DNA from: an uncultured cyanobacterium
GTDB taxonomy: Bacteria > Cyanobacteriota > Cyanobacteriia > PCC-6307 > Cyanobiaceae
Direction: 5' to 3'
Assembly: GCA_903871775.1 (NCBI GenBank)
Contig: CAIQIA010000027.1
Coordinates: forward strand, 149,175-213,174
Length of the DNA stretch: 64,000 nt
Shown: positions 18,519 to 26,682 of the stretch, piece after piece
Layout of the letters: every line of letters starts with the position of its first letter
Position numbering within the stretch: position 1 is the stretch's first letter
Notes under the pieces: generated by a model
Seen by the model: the letters and a program-made list of their open reading frames with translations, nothing else
The model's database searches: none
Told to the model about the DNA's origin: nothing
Program-made: the position numbers and the translations under genes

Positions 18519-18693
18519 GGGATCAGGGCCGCGACGGGGGCGGCCGCAGGGGATGCAGCCCCTTGCTAGCCAGGCCAGCTAGCGACGGCCGGTGCCGTTG
18601 ACCGCCGCCCGTGTTCAGATCGCGGGCCGGCATCCTGCCCCTACCACCCCCTGTGGCGTATTAGCTTCGCTCCACCTACCAGATCTAGTGCCG
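18519..18693. other. Coq4-like/nrdJ divergent intergenic region with hairpins
   Basis: GC-rich spacer carrying both promoters. A 7-bp hairpin runs 18546-18566 (GCAGGGG pairing with CCCTTGC), next to the repeat GCTAGC-7 bases-GCTAGC at 18565-18583. No clear -10/-35 pair or known riboswitch could be assigned. Confidence 0.4.
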
Positions 18694-21039
18694 GTGACCC
18701 CTCCTTCGGACCTGCTTCAACAGCCGGCAGCGGCCACGACCAGCCCCGTCGGGGCCTCTGCCATGGGTGGCGATTTCCCGGCCACCGCCCCCGCCGCTTA
18801 CCCCGTCTTCTACCGCACCTACAGCCGCCGCAACGCTGGCGGTCGGGAGAGCTGGCACGAGGTCGCCGAACGGAACCTCGAGGGTCTGCGCCGCCTCGGG
18901 AACCTGACCCCGGATGAGGTCACGCTGCTGCGGCGGCTGCAGGCCGAGCAGACCTCCCTGCCCTCAGGCCGCTGGCTCTGGATCGGTGGCACCCCCTGGA
19001 TCGAGCGCAGCGAGAATTTCTCGGGGGCCTACAACTGCACGTCGACGAACCTGGTCGACTGGGAGGCCTTCGGGCTGATGATGGACCTGGCGATGATGGG
19101 CTGCGGCACCGGCGCCATCATCGAGCCCCACCTGATCGGGCGGCTGCCGGTGGTGCGCAACCGCCTCAGCATCAGCGAGGTGACCCCCATCGGCCGCACG
19201 CCGGCCGGCGAACGGCGCGACGACACCAGCCACAGCGTCGAAGGCAGCCACGTGCACATCCGTGTCGGCGACACCCGCCGGGGCTGGGTCGACAGCTACC
19301 AGCTGCTGCTGGAACTGAGCAGCGACGAACGGTTCGACGGCAACGTCACGGTGTCCGTCGACCTGTCCGACGTGCGCCCGGTGGGCGAGGTGCTCAAGGG
19401 ATTCGGGGGCATGGCCAACCCGGTGAAGCTGGGGGACCTCTACGGGCGGGTGGCCCAGATCCTCGGCCGGGCCGTGGGGCGCCGCCTCAGCTCGGTCGAG
19501 TGCTGCCTGCTGATCGACGAAGCGGCGGTGACCATCGTGGCGGGCAACATCCGCCGCAGCGCCGGCATGCGCCAGTTCGCCGACGACGACCTGGAGGCCG
19601 CCGGCGCCAAGCAGAACCTGTGGCAGCAGGACGGCCAGGGCAACTGGCGCATCGATCCCGAGCGGGATGCCCTGCGCATGGCGAACCACACCCGCGTCTT
19701 CCACACCCGGCCCTCGCGGGAGGTGGTGCTGGAGGCCGTGCGCCAGCAGTTCCACTCCGGGGAAGGGGCCATTCAGTTCGCCCCGGAATCGATTGCCCGG
19801 GCGAACGCTGATCTGCTGACCACGCCGGAACTGCGGCAGGAATTCATCGAGATCTATGTCGACCAGGGCAGGGAAGAGGCCGGCCGCTGGCTGAGCCTCC
19901 ATCACCCCGGGCTGGAGGACGGGGAGCTCGAGCACCGTCTCGGTCGCTACGGCCTCAACCCCTGCGGCGAGATCATCGGGGCCGACTTCCACTGCAACCT
20001 GGCCGAAGTCCATCTCAACCGCCTCGATCCCACCGATCTGACCGGCCAGGACGAAGCCTTCCGGGCCGCCGGTCTGGCGGTGGCCTGCCTGCTGAACCAC
20101 CGCTTCGAGGTGGAGCGCTACCGCCGCAGCCGCGCCTGGGATCCGATCGTGGGGGTGAGCTTCACCGGTCTCTTTGACTTCTTCGTGCATGCCTTCGGGG
20201 CCGCCTGGCTGCGCTGGTGGGCCGAGGGCCGGCCGGCCACCCCTGAGGGGGAGCGGTTCAAGGAGCAGGAGGCCGCCTACCTCGGCCGCTGGAAGGAGGC
20301 CGTCAACACCGCCGTCTGGGAGTACTGCGACCGCCATGGCCTGCGGCGCCCCAACCGTTGCACCACCGTGCAGCCCGCCGGCACCAAGAGCCTGCTCACC
20401 GGGGCCAGCCCGGGCTGGCATCCCCCCAAGGCCCAGCGGTTCATCCGCCGCATCACCTTCCGCAAGAACGATCCGGTGGCCCTGGCCTGCCTCGACTACG
20501 GCTACACGATCGTTCCTTCCCAGTCCGACAAGGACGAGCAGGGGAGGCTGCTGGAGGATCCGTTCGATCCCCGCTGCGGTGAATGGCTGGTCGAGATTCC
20601 CACGGAAGTGAGCTGGGCCAACCTGCCCGGCGCCGACAGCGTGGACATCAACAATTTCTCGGCCATGGCCCAGTTCGACTTCTACATGCAGGTGCAGAAG
20701 CACTACACCGCCCACAACACCTCAGCCACGATCGAGTTCCGGGAGCACGAGATCGAAGCCCTCACCGATGCCATCCATGGGGCGATCCGGGACGGGGAGG
20801 GCTACATCTCGGCGGCTCTGCTGGCCCGGTTCGATGCCAACGCCACCTTCCCGCGCCTGCCCTTCGAACCGATTGACCGCGCCACCTACGAGACCCTGCA
20901 GCAGTCGGTGCTGGGTCGTCGCCGCAACGACGACTTCTTCGCGGCCCTGCAGCGGTACGACGCCGGTGAATCGCCCGAAGCCGGCCCCGCCGGCTGCGAT
21001 TCCGACAAGTGCCTGCTGCCGCTGAGCAAGCCGGCCTAG
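18694..21039 (+). CDS. nrdJ: Adenosylcobalamin-dependent (class II) ribonucleoside-triphosphate reductase
   Basis: Makes deoxyribonucleotides from NTPs using adenosylcobalamin as radical generator, hence oxygen-independent. The active site has Cys115 in AYNCTSTNLVDWEAFG, the catalytic loop NPCGEI with Cys424 and Glu426, and the C-terminal redox pair CDSDKC (768/773) that shuttles electrons from thioredoxin. QPAGTKSLLTGASPGWHP is also typical. I start at GTG 18694 (TPPSDLLQQP, 781 residues); the frame is open to 18592. It makes the cell B12-dependent, which fits cbiX in the same window. Confidence 0.95.
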   Translation: MTPPSDLLQQPAAATTSPVGASAMGGDFPATAPAAYPVFYRTYSRRNAGGRESWHEVAERNLEGLRRLGNLTPDEVTLLRRLQAEQTSLPSGRWLWIGGTPWIERSENFSGAYNCTSTNLVDWEAFGLMMDLAMMGCGTGAIIEPHLIGRLPVVRNRLSISEVTPIGRTPAGERRDDTSHSVEGSHVHIRVGDTRRGWVDSYQLLLELSSDERFDGNVTVSVDLSDVRPVGEVLKGFGGMANPVKLGDLYGRVAQILGRAVGRRLSSVECCLLIDEAAVTIVAGNIRRSAGMRQFADDDLEAAGAKQNLWQQDGQGNWRIDPERDALRMANHTRVFHTRPSREVVLEAVRQQFHSGEGAIQFAPESIARANADLLTTPELRQEFIEIYVDQGREEAGRWLSLHHPGLEDGELEHRLGRYGLNPCGEIIGADFHCNLAEVHLNRLDPTDLTGQDEAFRAAGLAVACLLNHRFEVERYRRSRAWDPIVGVSFTGLFDFFVHAFGAAWLRWWAEGRPATPEGERFKEQEAAYLGRWKEAVNTAVWEYCDRHGLRRPNRCTTVQPAGTKSLLTGASPGWHPPKAQRFIRRITFRKNDPVALACLDYGYTIVPSQSDKDEQGRLLEDPFDPRCGEWLVEIPTEVSWANLPGADSVDINNFSAMAQFDFYMQVQKHYTAHNTSATIEFREHEIEALTDAIHGAIRDGEGYISAALLARFDANATFPRLPFEPIDRATYETLQQSVLGRRRNDDFFAALQRYDAGESPEAGPAGCDSDKCLLPLSKPA

Positions 21040-21251
21040 GCGCCGGCGCCGGGCTGGGCCAGACGATCCAGGGCCTCCCCCAGCTGGAGCAGCAGTTCAC
21101 GGCAGCAGCCCACCTGATGGTCCGGCCTGGCTGACACTGGGAGGGTCTGGATCATCTCGGCGAGGTGATGGGTGCGCCGGGCGAGGTAATCGGTGCTGAG
21201 AACGGCCATGACGGAACGGGCGACCACTTCCAGCGTGCGGCCCTGTCGCAT
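21036..21251 (-). CDS. Small hypothetical protein
   Basis: 71 residues if started at ATG 21251 (MRQGRTLEVVARS); a second ATG at 21209 starts MAVLSTDYLARRTHHLAEMIQTLPVS. Predicted all-helical, with a conserved-looking VGCCRELLLQLGEALDRL end. Ends with a 4-base overlap against the convergent nrdJ stop. Not recognised; support is the frame-consistent amphipathic helices only. Confidence 0.45.
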   Translation of the reverse strand: MRQGRTLEVVARSVMAVLSTDYLARRTHHLAEMIQTLPVSARPDHQVGCCRELLLQLGEALDRLAQPGAGA

Positions 21252-21342
21252 GGGTCTCACGTTGGAACCCTGACCCTGTCGCCGAACCTGAACCCTGTGA
21301 CAGACTGGCGTGTGGCTGTTGCTGCCCCAGCGACAGCCGAGG

Positions 21343-21427
21343 GGAGGGGTGGTCGAGTGGTTGATGGCTCCGGTCTTGAAAACCGGCGAGGCGCAAGCCT
21401 CCGTGGGTTCGAATCCCACCCCCTCCG
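21343..21427 (+). tRNA. tRNA-Ser (anticodon TGA)
   Basis: 85-base tRNA with a long variable arm, as expected for class II tRNA-Ser. Acceptor arms GGAGGGG/CCCCTCC pair fully with discriminator G. Anticodon stem CCGGT/ACCGG holds loop CTTGAAA with TGA at 21377-21379, and the T arm is GTGGG-TTCGAAT-CCCAC. CCA is not encoded. Confidence 0.97.
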
Positions 21428-21605
21428 TTGTTCCGGCTGACGATTCGGGAGATTGGCGCACCGGTCAGGCCGACGCCAGCCCTGTTCGGGTTTACTCCGT
21501 CACAGGGCCGCGCTTGTACTCAGTGGTCGGACCTGCTGAACCGGCCACGGGGTGGCCTGATGCCTCCTGCAGACGGCTAGAACCCATGGGTCTGCGTGTG
21601 CCCCC

Positions 21606-21785
21606 GTGACCAGCTCCCTGGCCATCCCTGCGGATCCCGCCGCCTCCGACGACATCCCCGCGACGGCGGACGCCCTGCCTGCGGCCGCAGGCGACAGCAG
21701 CGAGGAAGGCGAGGCCGAGTGGTACGACGACGAAGCCGTCGGTGGCGGCTCATCGGGCTTCGCCGACGCCCCCCAGGGCTGGTGA
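21606..21785 (+). CDS. Short acidic hypothetical protein
   Basis: 59 residues from GTG at 21606: Ala/Pro/Asp-rich N-terminal half, then EEGEAEWYDDEAVGGG and an FADAPQGW end. No signal or membrane segment, probably disordered. It follows tRNA-Ser by 178 bases and is convergent with the glycosyltransferase gene. The inverted repeat GCAGAC/GTCTGC with a CCCATGGG core lies just upstream. Recognition is weak; the WYDDE motif suggests a real conserved peptide. Confidence 0.42.
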   Translation: MTSSLAIPADPAASDDIPATADALPAAAGDSSEEGEAEWYDDEAVGGGSSGFADAPQGW

Positions 21786-21806
21786 ACCGCCGGCTCTGAC
21801 AGGGCC

Positions 21807-23288
21807 TCAGGGGCCGATCCGGCGGGCGGGACCGTAGGCCCGCGGCCACGACTGCCGCAGCGGCTGGAAACGCCAGAACTCCACCACCTGCGCCGGCTGG
21901 CCGCCGCGTTCGAGATCCACCTGCCCCAGGGGTTCCAGGGGGCCGAGGGCTGCAGCCCAATCGGGCAGTGATGTGGGAGTTTCGGGATTGCGGAGGCTGA
22001 ACAGAATCCCCCCCTCGCCACGGAAGCCGCCGGGGGGCTGCCAGAAGGCGAAGCCGCGGGCATCACGGTTGAAAGTGGTGAACGTCGCCCGGGTGTCGTG
22101 GCCAAGGGCCAGGGCCAGGAAGCCCGGCTCGTAGTAACGACGGCCCACGATCAGGCGGGCCTGGCTCAGTTCCCGCCAGAGTTCCGGTCGGGCCTGCAGG
22201 GCACGCCTCAGGCGCTGGGGAGCGATCAGCTCCCGCGAGGAATCGACGGCAGACGGCAGCAGGGGATGGGCCAGCCCGACACGCACATGGGCCGCCGCCA
22301 GCAGCGACAGCAGCGGTGGCACCCCAATGGTGAGGGGGCACCACCAGCGCATCCAGGCCGCCCGGGCCTGGGCGGCCTGGGCCAGCCGCTCCCCGGCCAG
22401 GGGGAGCAGCAGCCACCAGGCCGGCACCAGCCAGCTCACCAGCACCTGCATCCGGCCGGCGAGCAGCACGAACAGCAGCAGCTGGGGCAACGCCAGGGCG
22501 CGCAGCAGCGAACGGGCCTGGGCCGTCCCCGCATCAGGCCGCGACCCCGCCGCGAGCAGCAGCAGCACGCCGATGGTGGGGAACAGGGCCAGGATCTGGC
22601 TGATCAGAAACAGCGGCGGCCCGGCGGGGTCAAACCAGGGGCCCCCGAGGGTGCGCCCCCCCTGGAAGAGGAACGACACCCAGCCGTGGCGAAGGTTCCA
22701 GATCCAGAGGGGAGAGGAGGCCGCCAGCCAGGCCAGGCCCATGCCAAGGCCGGCGGGCGACAGGAGACGCCGTCGCTGGAGCGGCTGCCAGAGCCACCAC
22801 AGCAGCAGCGAGACCAGCAACGGGAACGCCTGGTACTTGGCCAACGTGAGCCCCCCGAGCAGCAGTCCCAGCAGGGGCAGCGGTGCCTCCACCGCCAGGG
22901 CCCAGAGGCAGGCCGACAGAAGCAGCAGCAGGGGGGCGTCGGGCAGCAGCAGCACCCCCCCCACCAGCAGCAGCAGCGGCGAGACGGCCGCGAGGGCGAC
23001 GGTCCAGCGGGCGGCAGCGGCGCCGAACCAGCGGCGGCAGGCCAGGGCCAGCAGGGCCGAGGCCAGGGTGTAACTGATCAGCGACGGCAGCCGCAGACCG
23101 ACGATGCCGAACGGCAGCCCATGGCCGAGCCACGCCCACAGCCCCACCCCGAGGGGATGGTCGAAATAGCTGAGGGCCGGGTGCAGCCCATAGAACAGGT
23201 AATAGGCCTCGTCGTAGCCCGGAGGCAGCAGCAGCGCCACGACCAGGCGCAGCAGCAGGCCGGCGGCGAGGATCAGGAGCAGAGGCAT
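21807..23288 (-). CDS. Glycosyltransferase family 39-type integral membrane protein
   Basis: 493 residues, about eleven membrane helices. The first periplasmic loop carries the PMT/ArnT signature GYDEAYYLFYGLHPALSYFDHPLGVG with the acidic catalytic residues (DE), followed by RLPSLISY. These enzymes use polyprenyl-phosphate sugars to modify lipid A, proteins or polysaccharides at the outer face of the inner membrane. ATG at 23288. The soluble C-terminal domain (about 390-493) has no assigned role. Donor and acceptor unknown; a lipid A target would fit the lpxD gene in this window. Confidence 0.85.
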   Translation of the reverse strand: MPLLLILAAGLLLRLVVALLLPPGYDEAYYLFYGLHPALSYFDHPLGVGLWAWLGHGLPFGIVGLRLPSLISYTLASALLALACRRWFGAAAARWTVALAAVSPLLLLVGGVLLLPDAPLLLLLSACLWALAVEAPLPLLGLLLGGLTLAKYQAFPLLVSLLLWWLWQPLQRRRLLSPAGLGMGLAWLAASSPLWIWNLRHGWVSFLFQGGRTLGGPWFDPAGPPLFLISQILALFPTIGVLLLLAAGSRPDAGTAQARSLLRALALPQLLLFVLLAGRMQVLVSWLVPAWWLLLPLAGERLAQAAQARAAWMRWWCPLTIGVPPLLSLLAAAHVRVGLAHPLLPSAVDSSRELIAPQRLRRALQARPELWRELSQARLIVGRRYYEPGFLALALGHDTRATFTTFNRDARGFAFWQPPGGFRGEGGILFSLRNPETPTSLPDWAAALGPLEPLGQVDLERGGQPAQVVEFWRFQPLRQSWPRAYGPARRIGP

Positions 23289-23312
23289 GGCGCCCACTCT
23301 GACCGATGATCG

Positions 23313-23486
23313 TCAGCGCCAATCGAGGGTCCAGCAGGCTTCGGGAGCACGGGGCCCGCTGAGCCGGCGGCAGGTCTCCGGGCGGTGGATCGGCGCGGCC
23401 CGCAGCACGGTCGGGAGCTCCCCATCGACGTTGACCAGCTGGGCGGCCCGGGGCCACTGGGGCGGCAGGGTGATCGGAATCTCCAC
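23313..23486 (-). CDS. Short hypothetical protein
   Basis: 57 residues from GTG at 23486: VEIPITLPPQWPRAAQLVN, a VDGELPTVLRAAPIHRPETC middle and a CWTLDWR end with two Cys. No signal peptide. Thirty-two bases downstream of the histidine kinase gene, so probably its operon tail. A longer frame to 23561 would overlap the kinase. Not recognised. Confidence 0.45.
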   Translation of the reverse strand: MEIPITLPPQWPRAAQLVNVDGELPTVLRAAPIHRPETCRRLSGPRAPEACWTLDWR

Positions 23487-23518
23487 GGGGCGACGGAACC
23501 CTGGCGAGGGAAGTCTGA

Positions 23519-24814
23519 TCAGCCGGCAGGGAGAGTGCCAGCGGCCGGCAGCACCAGACACACCGCAAAGCCCTCCTCCAGGTCGAGCAGTTCCAGGCGT
23601 CCGCCATGGAGTTCGGCGACGCGGGCGGCGATGGCCAGCCCCAGGCCGCAGTGGCCGCTGCCACCGCGGGAGGCATCCAGCCGCTGGAACGGCAGCAGGG
23701 CCTGATCCCGCTGGTCCTGAGGGATGCCGGCCCCCCGGTCGAGCACCGTCAGCCGCAGGCCAGGGCCCTCCGGTCGCAGGCGGATCAGCACCGGCGGCTG
23801 TCCATAGCTGAGGGCATTGTCGATGAGGTTCGCCAGGGCGCGGCCCATGGCCACGGGGCGCACGCAGGCGTCGACCGGCTCGAGATCCAGTTCGAGCGGG
23901 CGGCCGTCGTACCGGGCGGCCAGTTCCCCCACCAGGTCGTGCAGCGGCAGCGGCACCGGATCTTCCCCCTGGCCACCACCGGCGAACAGCAGAAACTGGC
24001 CGGTGATCCGCTCCAGGGCATCGAGGTCGGCCTCGGCCTGGGGGCTGCCGGACTCGACGGCCAACCGCAGCCGCAGGCGGGTGATGGGGCTCTTGAGATC
24101 GTGGGCGATGCCCGCCAGCATCGTCGCCCGCTCCTGCTCGCTGCTGGCCAGCCGCTGCAGCATGGCGTTGAAGCGCCGGCTCAGCCGCTGCACCTCCCCG
24201 GCCCCCTCCTGGGGAAGCGGTGCCGGTCGCTCCTCGAGGCCCACCCGCCCGAGGGCCCGTTCCAGCCGTCGCAGGGGCCGCTGCACCTCGAGCAGCAGAA
24301 ACAAGGCGCCGGCCACGACGCTGCCGCTGAGCAGCGACAGGGAGGCCAGCAGCGGATCCGGCGGCCAGCCGTCCACATCCGGCAGCGGCGAGAACAGCCA
24401 GACCTGATCGAGGGGGCTGAGCAGTTCGACCCAGACGCCACGATCCGGACGGCTGGTGGGCAGCACCAGGGGGCAGTGGTTGAGCCGTCGGCAGAGCTCG
24501 AGCCGCAGCTCCCGCGACTGCTGCTGCTGGGCCTCGGGGACCGCACTGGGGGCCAGGGGACCGCTGGCCAGCCGCAGGTTCCCCAGCTGGGAGACGACCG
24601 AGGGGGGAAAGCGCTCGAGGGCCACCTCGCTCAGCAGAATGCCGCTGGCCAGATCACGACCGAGCTGCTGGATCTGGGCCCGCTCCAGGCGGCGCCCGAG
24701 CAGCAGTTGCAGCAGGGCCAGGCTCAGGGCCCAGCCGAGCAGCAGAAACAGGGCCAGCCGCAGCAGGAGGGCCGTGGGAACAGGCCCGGGGCCGCGGCGG
24801 GGCCGTGCCGTCAT
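23519..24814 (-). CDS. Two-component sensor histidine kinase (EnvZ-type layout)
   Basis: 431 residues. One membrane helix (about 14-38), a periplasmic domain (40-155), a second helix (157-176), a HAMP-like linker, then HisKA with phospho-acceptor His238 in GIAHDLKSPITRLRLR. The HATPase shows NLIDNALSYG, DRGAGIP and GLGLAIAARVAELHGG. The start overlaps the regulator's stop by 4 bases (ATGA), marking them as a cognate pair. Stimulus unknown. Confidence 0.93.
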   Translation of the reverse strand: MTARPRRGPGPVPTALLLRLALFLLLGWALSLALLQLLLGRRLERAQIQQLGRDLASGILLSEVALERFPPSVVSQLGNLRLASGPLAPSAVPEAQQQQSRELRLELCRRLNHCPLVLPTSRPDRGVWVELLSPLDQVWLFSPLPDVDGWPPDPLLASLSLLSGSVVAGALFLLLEVQRPLRRLERALGRVGLEERPAPLPQEGAGEVQRLSRRFNAMLQRLASSEQERATMLAGIAHDLKSPITRLRLRLAVESGSPQAEADLDALERITGQFLLFAGGGQGEDPVPLPLHDLVGELAARYDGRPLELDLEPVDACVRPVAMGRALANLIDNALSYGQPPVLIRLRPEGPGLRLTVLDRGAGIPQDQRDQALLPFQRLDASRGGSGHCGLGLAIAARVAELHGGRLELLDLEEGFAVCLVLPAAGTLPAG

Positions 24815-25536
24815 TTCGATCGCGGTGAACCGTCCGGAACGAAAACGTAGCCGTAGCCCCAGACCGTCTGCAGGTAGCGGGGCCGGGAGGGGTCAGGCTC
24901 GATCAGCTTGCGCACGCGGCTCACCTGCACGTCCATGCTGCGGCTGTCGGTTTCGCTGGAGGGTCCGCGGGCGAGCTCGATCAGGCGTTCCCGCGACAGG
25001 GGGCGGTGCGGGTTTTGCACGAAGGCGGCCAGCAGACCGAATTCACCGCTCGTGATCGTCACCGGTTCACCCTCCCGCTCGAGGGTGCGGGCTGACAGGT
25101 CGAGGCGATTGCTGCCGAAGCTGATGATCTCGCCATCGGGCAGGGGGGTGCCCGCCGGCAGAGCACCGCGGCGCCGCAGCACCGCCTCGATCCGGGCGGT
25201 CAGTTCCCGGGGCATGAACGGCTTGGCGAGGTAATCATCGGCCCCCTGCTCGAGACCGATGATCCGGTCCACCGCCTCTCCCCGGGCCGTGAGCATCACC
25301 ACCGGCAGGTCATCCCCCCCATCCCGCAGCCGCCGCAGAATCGTCAGCCCGTCATCCCCGGGCATCATCAGGTCGAGCACCACCAGGTCAGGACGCTGGA
25401 ACTCGAGGCGGGCCGTGAGCTGCCGCCCATCACTCAGGGTGCGCACCTCGTAGCCCTGTTCGCCGAGGTAGGTGCTGAGCAACTGGCGGAGTTCCGGATC
25501 GTCGTCCACCACCCAGATGGTCTGCGCCTTGGCCAT
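24811..25536 (-). CDS. OmpR-family response regulator
   Basis: 241 residues: receiver with Asp11/Asp12 pocket, phospho-acceptor Asp55 in VVLDLMMPGDDG, Thr in MLTARGE and Lys in YLAKPFMPREL. A winged-helix DNA-binding domain follows (GEFGLLAAFVQNPHRPLSRERLIELARG ... VSRVRKLIEPDPSRPRYLQTVWGYGYVF). Paired by overlap with the kinase that follows. The 178-base spacer to the divergent EF-hand gene should hold its promoter; it contains one GCGATCGC (HIP1) octamer at 25580-25587. Confidence 0.95.
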   Translation of the reverse strand: MAKAQTIWVVDDDPELRQLLSTYLGEQGYEVRTLSDGRQLTARLEFQRPDLVVLDLMMPGDDGLTILRRLRDGGDDLPVVMLTARGEAVDRIIGLEQGADDYLAKPFMPRELTARIEAVLRRRGALPAGTPLPDGEIISFGSNRLDLSARTLEREGEPVTITSGEFGLLAAFVQNPHRPLSRERLIELARGPSSETDSRSMDVQVSRVRKLIEPDPSRPRYLQTVWGYGYVFVPDGSPRSK

Positions 25537-25714
25537 GGCGGCCGCTGTTCATAGGACCCCGGGACTGTATGGATGCCGCGCGATCGCCGCCAGCCGCGTC
25601 AGCGGCGGCGACCGACCGGATGCGACCGGAGGCGCCGTCAGACCGATCCGGTCACAGATCAGCCCGGTCCATCGGCCAGAGGAGCGGGCCCCGATCGTTC
25701 CGGCTCCATAGTCT

Positions 25715-26200
25715 TTGCCCATGCCCGCCGCCCCGTGCCGCCTCCGCCCTCTCCTCAGGTCGTCCCTGGTGGGTCTGCTGCTGGCCGCCTGCGCCCTGCC
25801 GGCGATGGCCCAGGACCCGGGAGTGATGCAGGAGCATCGACGCCGGATGCGGGCGCTGTTCCATCGGCTCGACACGGACGGTGACGGCCGGGTGCCCCTC
25901 GGTGAGCGGCTCGGCACCTCCCGGCTCAAAGGGCTCGATCGTGACGGCGATGGTCAGGTGGAACTGCGGGAGCTGCCGCCAGCGTCGGAGCCGTTCCTGG
26001 GGGAACGGCTGCTCGAAGCCTTCCGGCGCGCCGACCGCAACGGCGACGGGCTGCTCAGCCTCGAGGAATCGCAAGCGCTGCCGCGGCTCCATGAACGCTT
26101 CCTGCGCTTTGACCGCAACGGCGACGGCGTGATCACACTGGAGGAGCTGTTGCAGTTCCGCCGCTCCCTGGCGCCACGGCGCTCGCGACTCCCTGAGTGA
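25715..26200 (+). CDS. EF-hand calcium-binding exported protein, probable lipoprotein
   Basis: 161 residues from GTG or ATG near 25715. The N-terminal hydrophobic signal holds a lipobox LAAC with Cys26; SPase I cleavage after AMA (residue 32) is the alternative. Four canonical EF-hand loops follow: DTDGDGRVPLGE, DRDGDGQVELRE, DRNGDGLLSLEE and DRNGDGVITLEE, each with D-x-D/N-x-DG and a terminal Glu. A periplasmic Ca2+ buffer or sensor is the natural reading. It shares a strand with the deaminase and the dCache kinase; the order suggests one transcript. Confidence 0.85.
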   Translation: MPMPAAPCRLRPLLRSSLVGLLLAACALPAMAQDPGVMQEHRRRMRALFHRLDTDGDGRVPLGERLGTSRLKGLDRDGDGQVELRELPPASEPFLGERLLEAFRRADRNGDGLLSLEESQALPRLHERFLRFDRNGDGVITLEELLQFRRSLAPRRSRLPE

Positions 26201-26232
26201 TTCCTGTCCCGGCTTCCACCGTTTCTGAGTCC

Positions 26233-26682
26233 ATGGACCCCGCCATCCGCCGGCAGCTGCTCGACGCCGCCCGGGCGGAGGCCGAGCGGGGCTGGCAGGA
26301 AGGGGGCATTCCCATCGGCGCCGTGCTGGCCCAGGAGGACGGCACGATCGTCGCCAGGGGGCACAACGGTCGGGTTCAGAATGGTGATCCCACGTCCCAC
26401 GGCGAGACCCAGTGCATCCGCAACGCCGGCCGGCGTCGCGACTGGAAGGATCTCACCCTGGTGACAACGCTCTCCCCCTGTCCGATGTGTGCCGGAACCG
26501 CCGTGCTGCTCGGATTCCGGCGGGTGCTGATCGGCGAACGCCGCAGCTTCGAGGGGGCGGAGTCGTGGCTGCTGCAGGCCGGCATTGAGGTCGACTGCCT
26601 GGATGACCCCGCCTGCCTGGCGCTGATGACCCGCATGCAGGCCGAGAAACCCGACCTGTGGGCCGAGGACATCGGCCATTGA
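26233..26682 (+). CDS. Cytosine-deaminase-like nucleobase deaminase
   Basis: 149 residues of the zinc CDA fold: His56-x-Glu58 in SHGETQCIRNAGRRRDW and Cys83/Cys86 in LSPCPMC, which bind zinc. The HGE motif, the PCPMC loop and the C-terminal EKPDLWAEDIGH resemble fungal cytosine deaminase (Fcy1) more than bacterial TadA or CodA, judged from memory. Would convert cytosine to uracil for pyrimidine salvage. ATG at 26233 fits that family's length; a GTG at 26197 would overlap the EF-hand gene. Its end overlaps the next kinase gene by 25 bases. Confidence 0.82.
   Translation: MDPAIRRQLLDAARAEAERGWQEGGIPIGAVLAQEDGTIVARGHNGRVQNGDPTSHGETQCIRNAGRRRDWKDLTLVTTLSPCPMCAGTAVLLGFRRVLIGERRSFEGAESWLLQAGIEVDCLDDPACLALMTRMQAEKPDLWAEDIGH

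Noticed and set aside
18565..18590. Possible B12-riboswitch element before nrdJ
   Set aside because: The AGCCAGG stretch resembles part of the B12 box, but only about 11 of 16 positions agree and no GCCACTG core or larger aptamer is seen. Space upstream is taken by the Coq4-like gene.
22098..23309. 403-codon plus frame over the GT39 gene
   Set aside because: Gln-rich complement of Leu-rich membrane helices, a typical antisense artefact.
25580..25587. HIP1 octamer GCGATCGC as a functional site
   Set aside because: Only a few copies were noticed (also 36385 and 48337), which agrees with the scarcity in picocyanobacteria. No specific role can be claimed.
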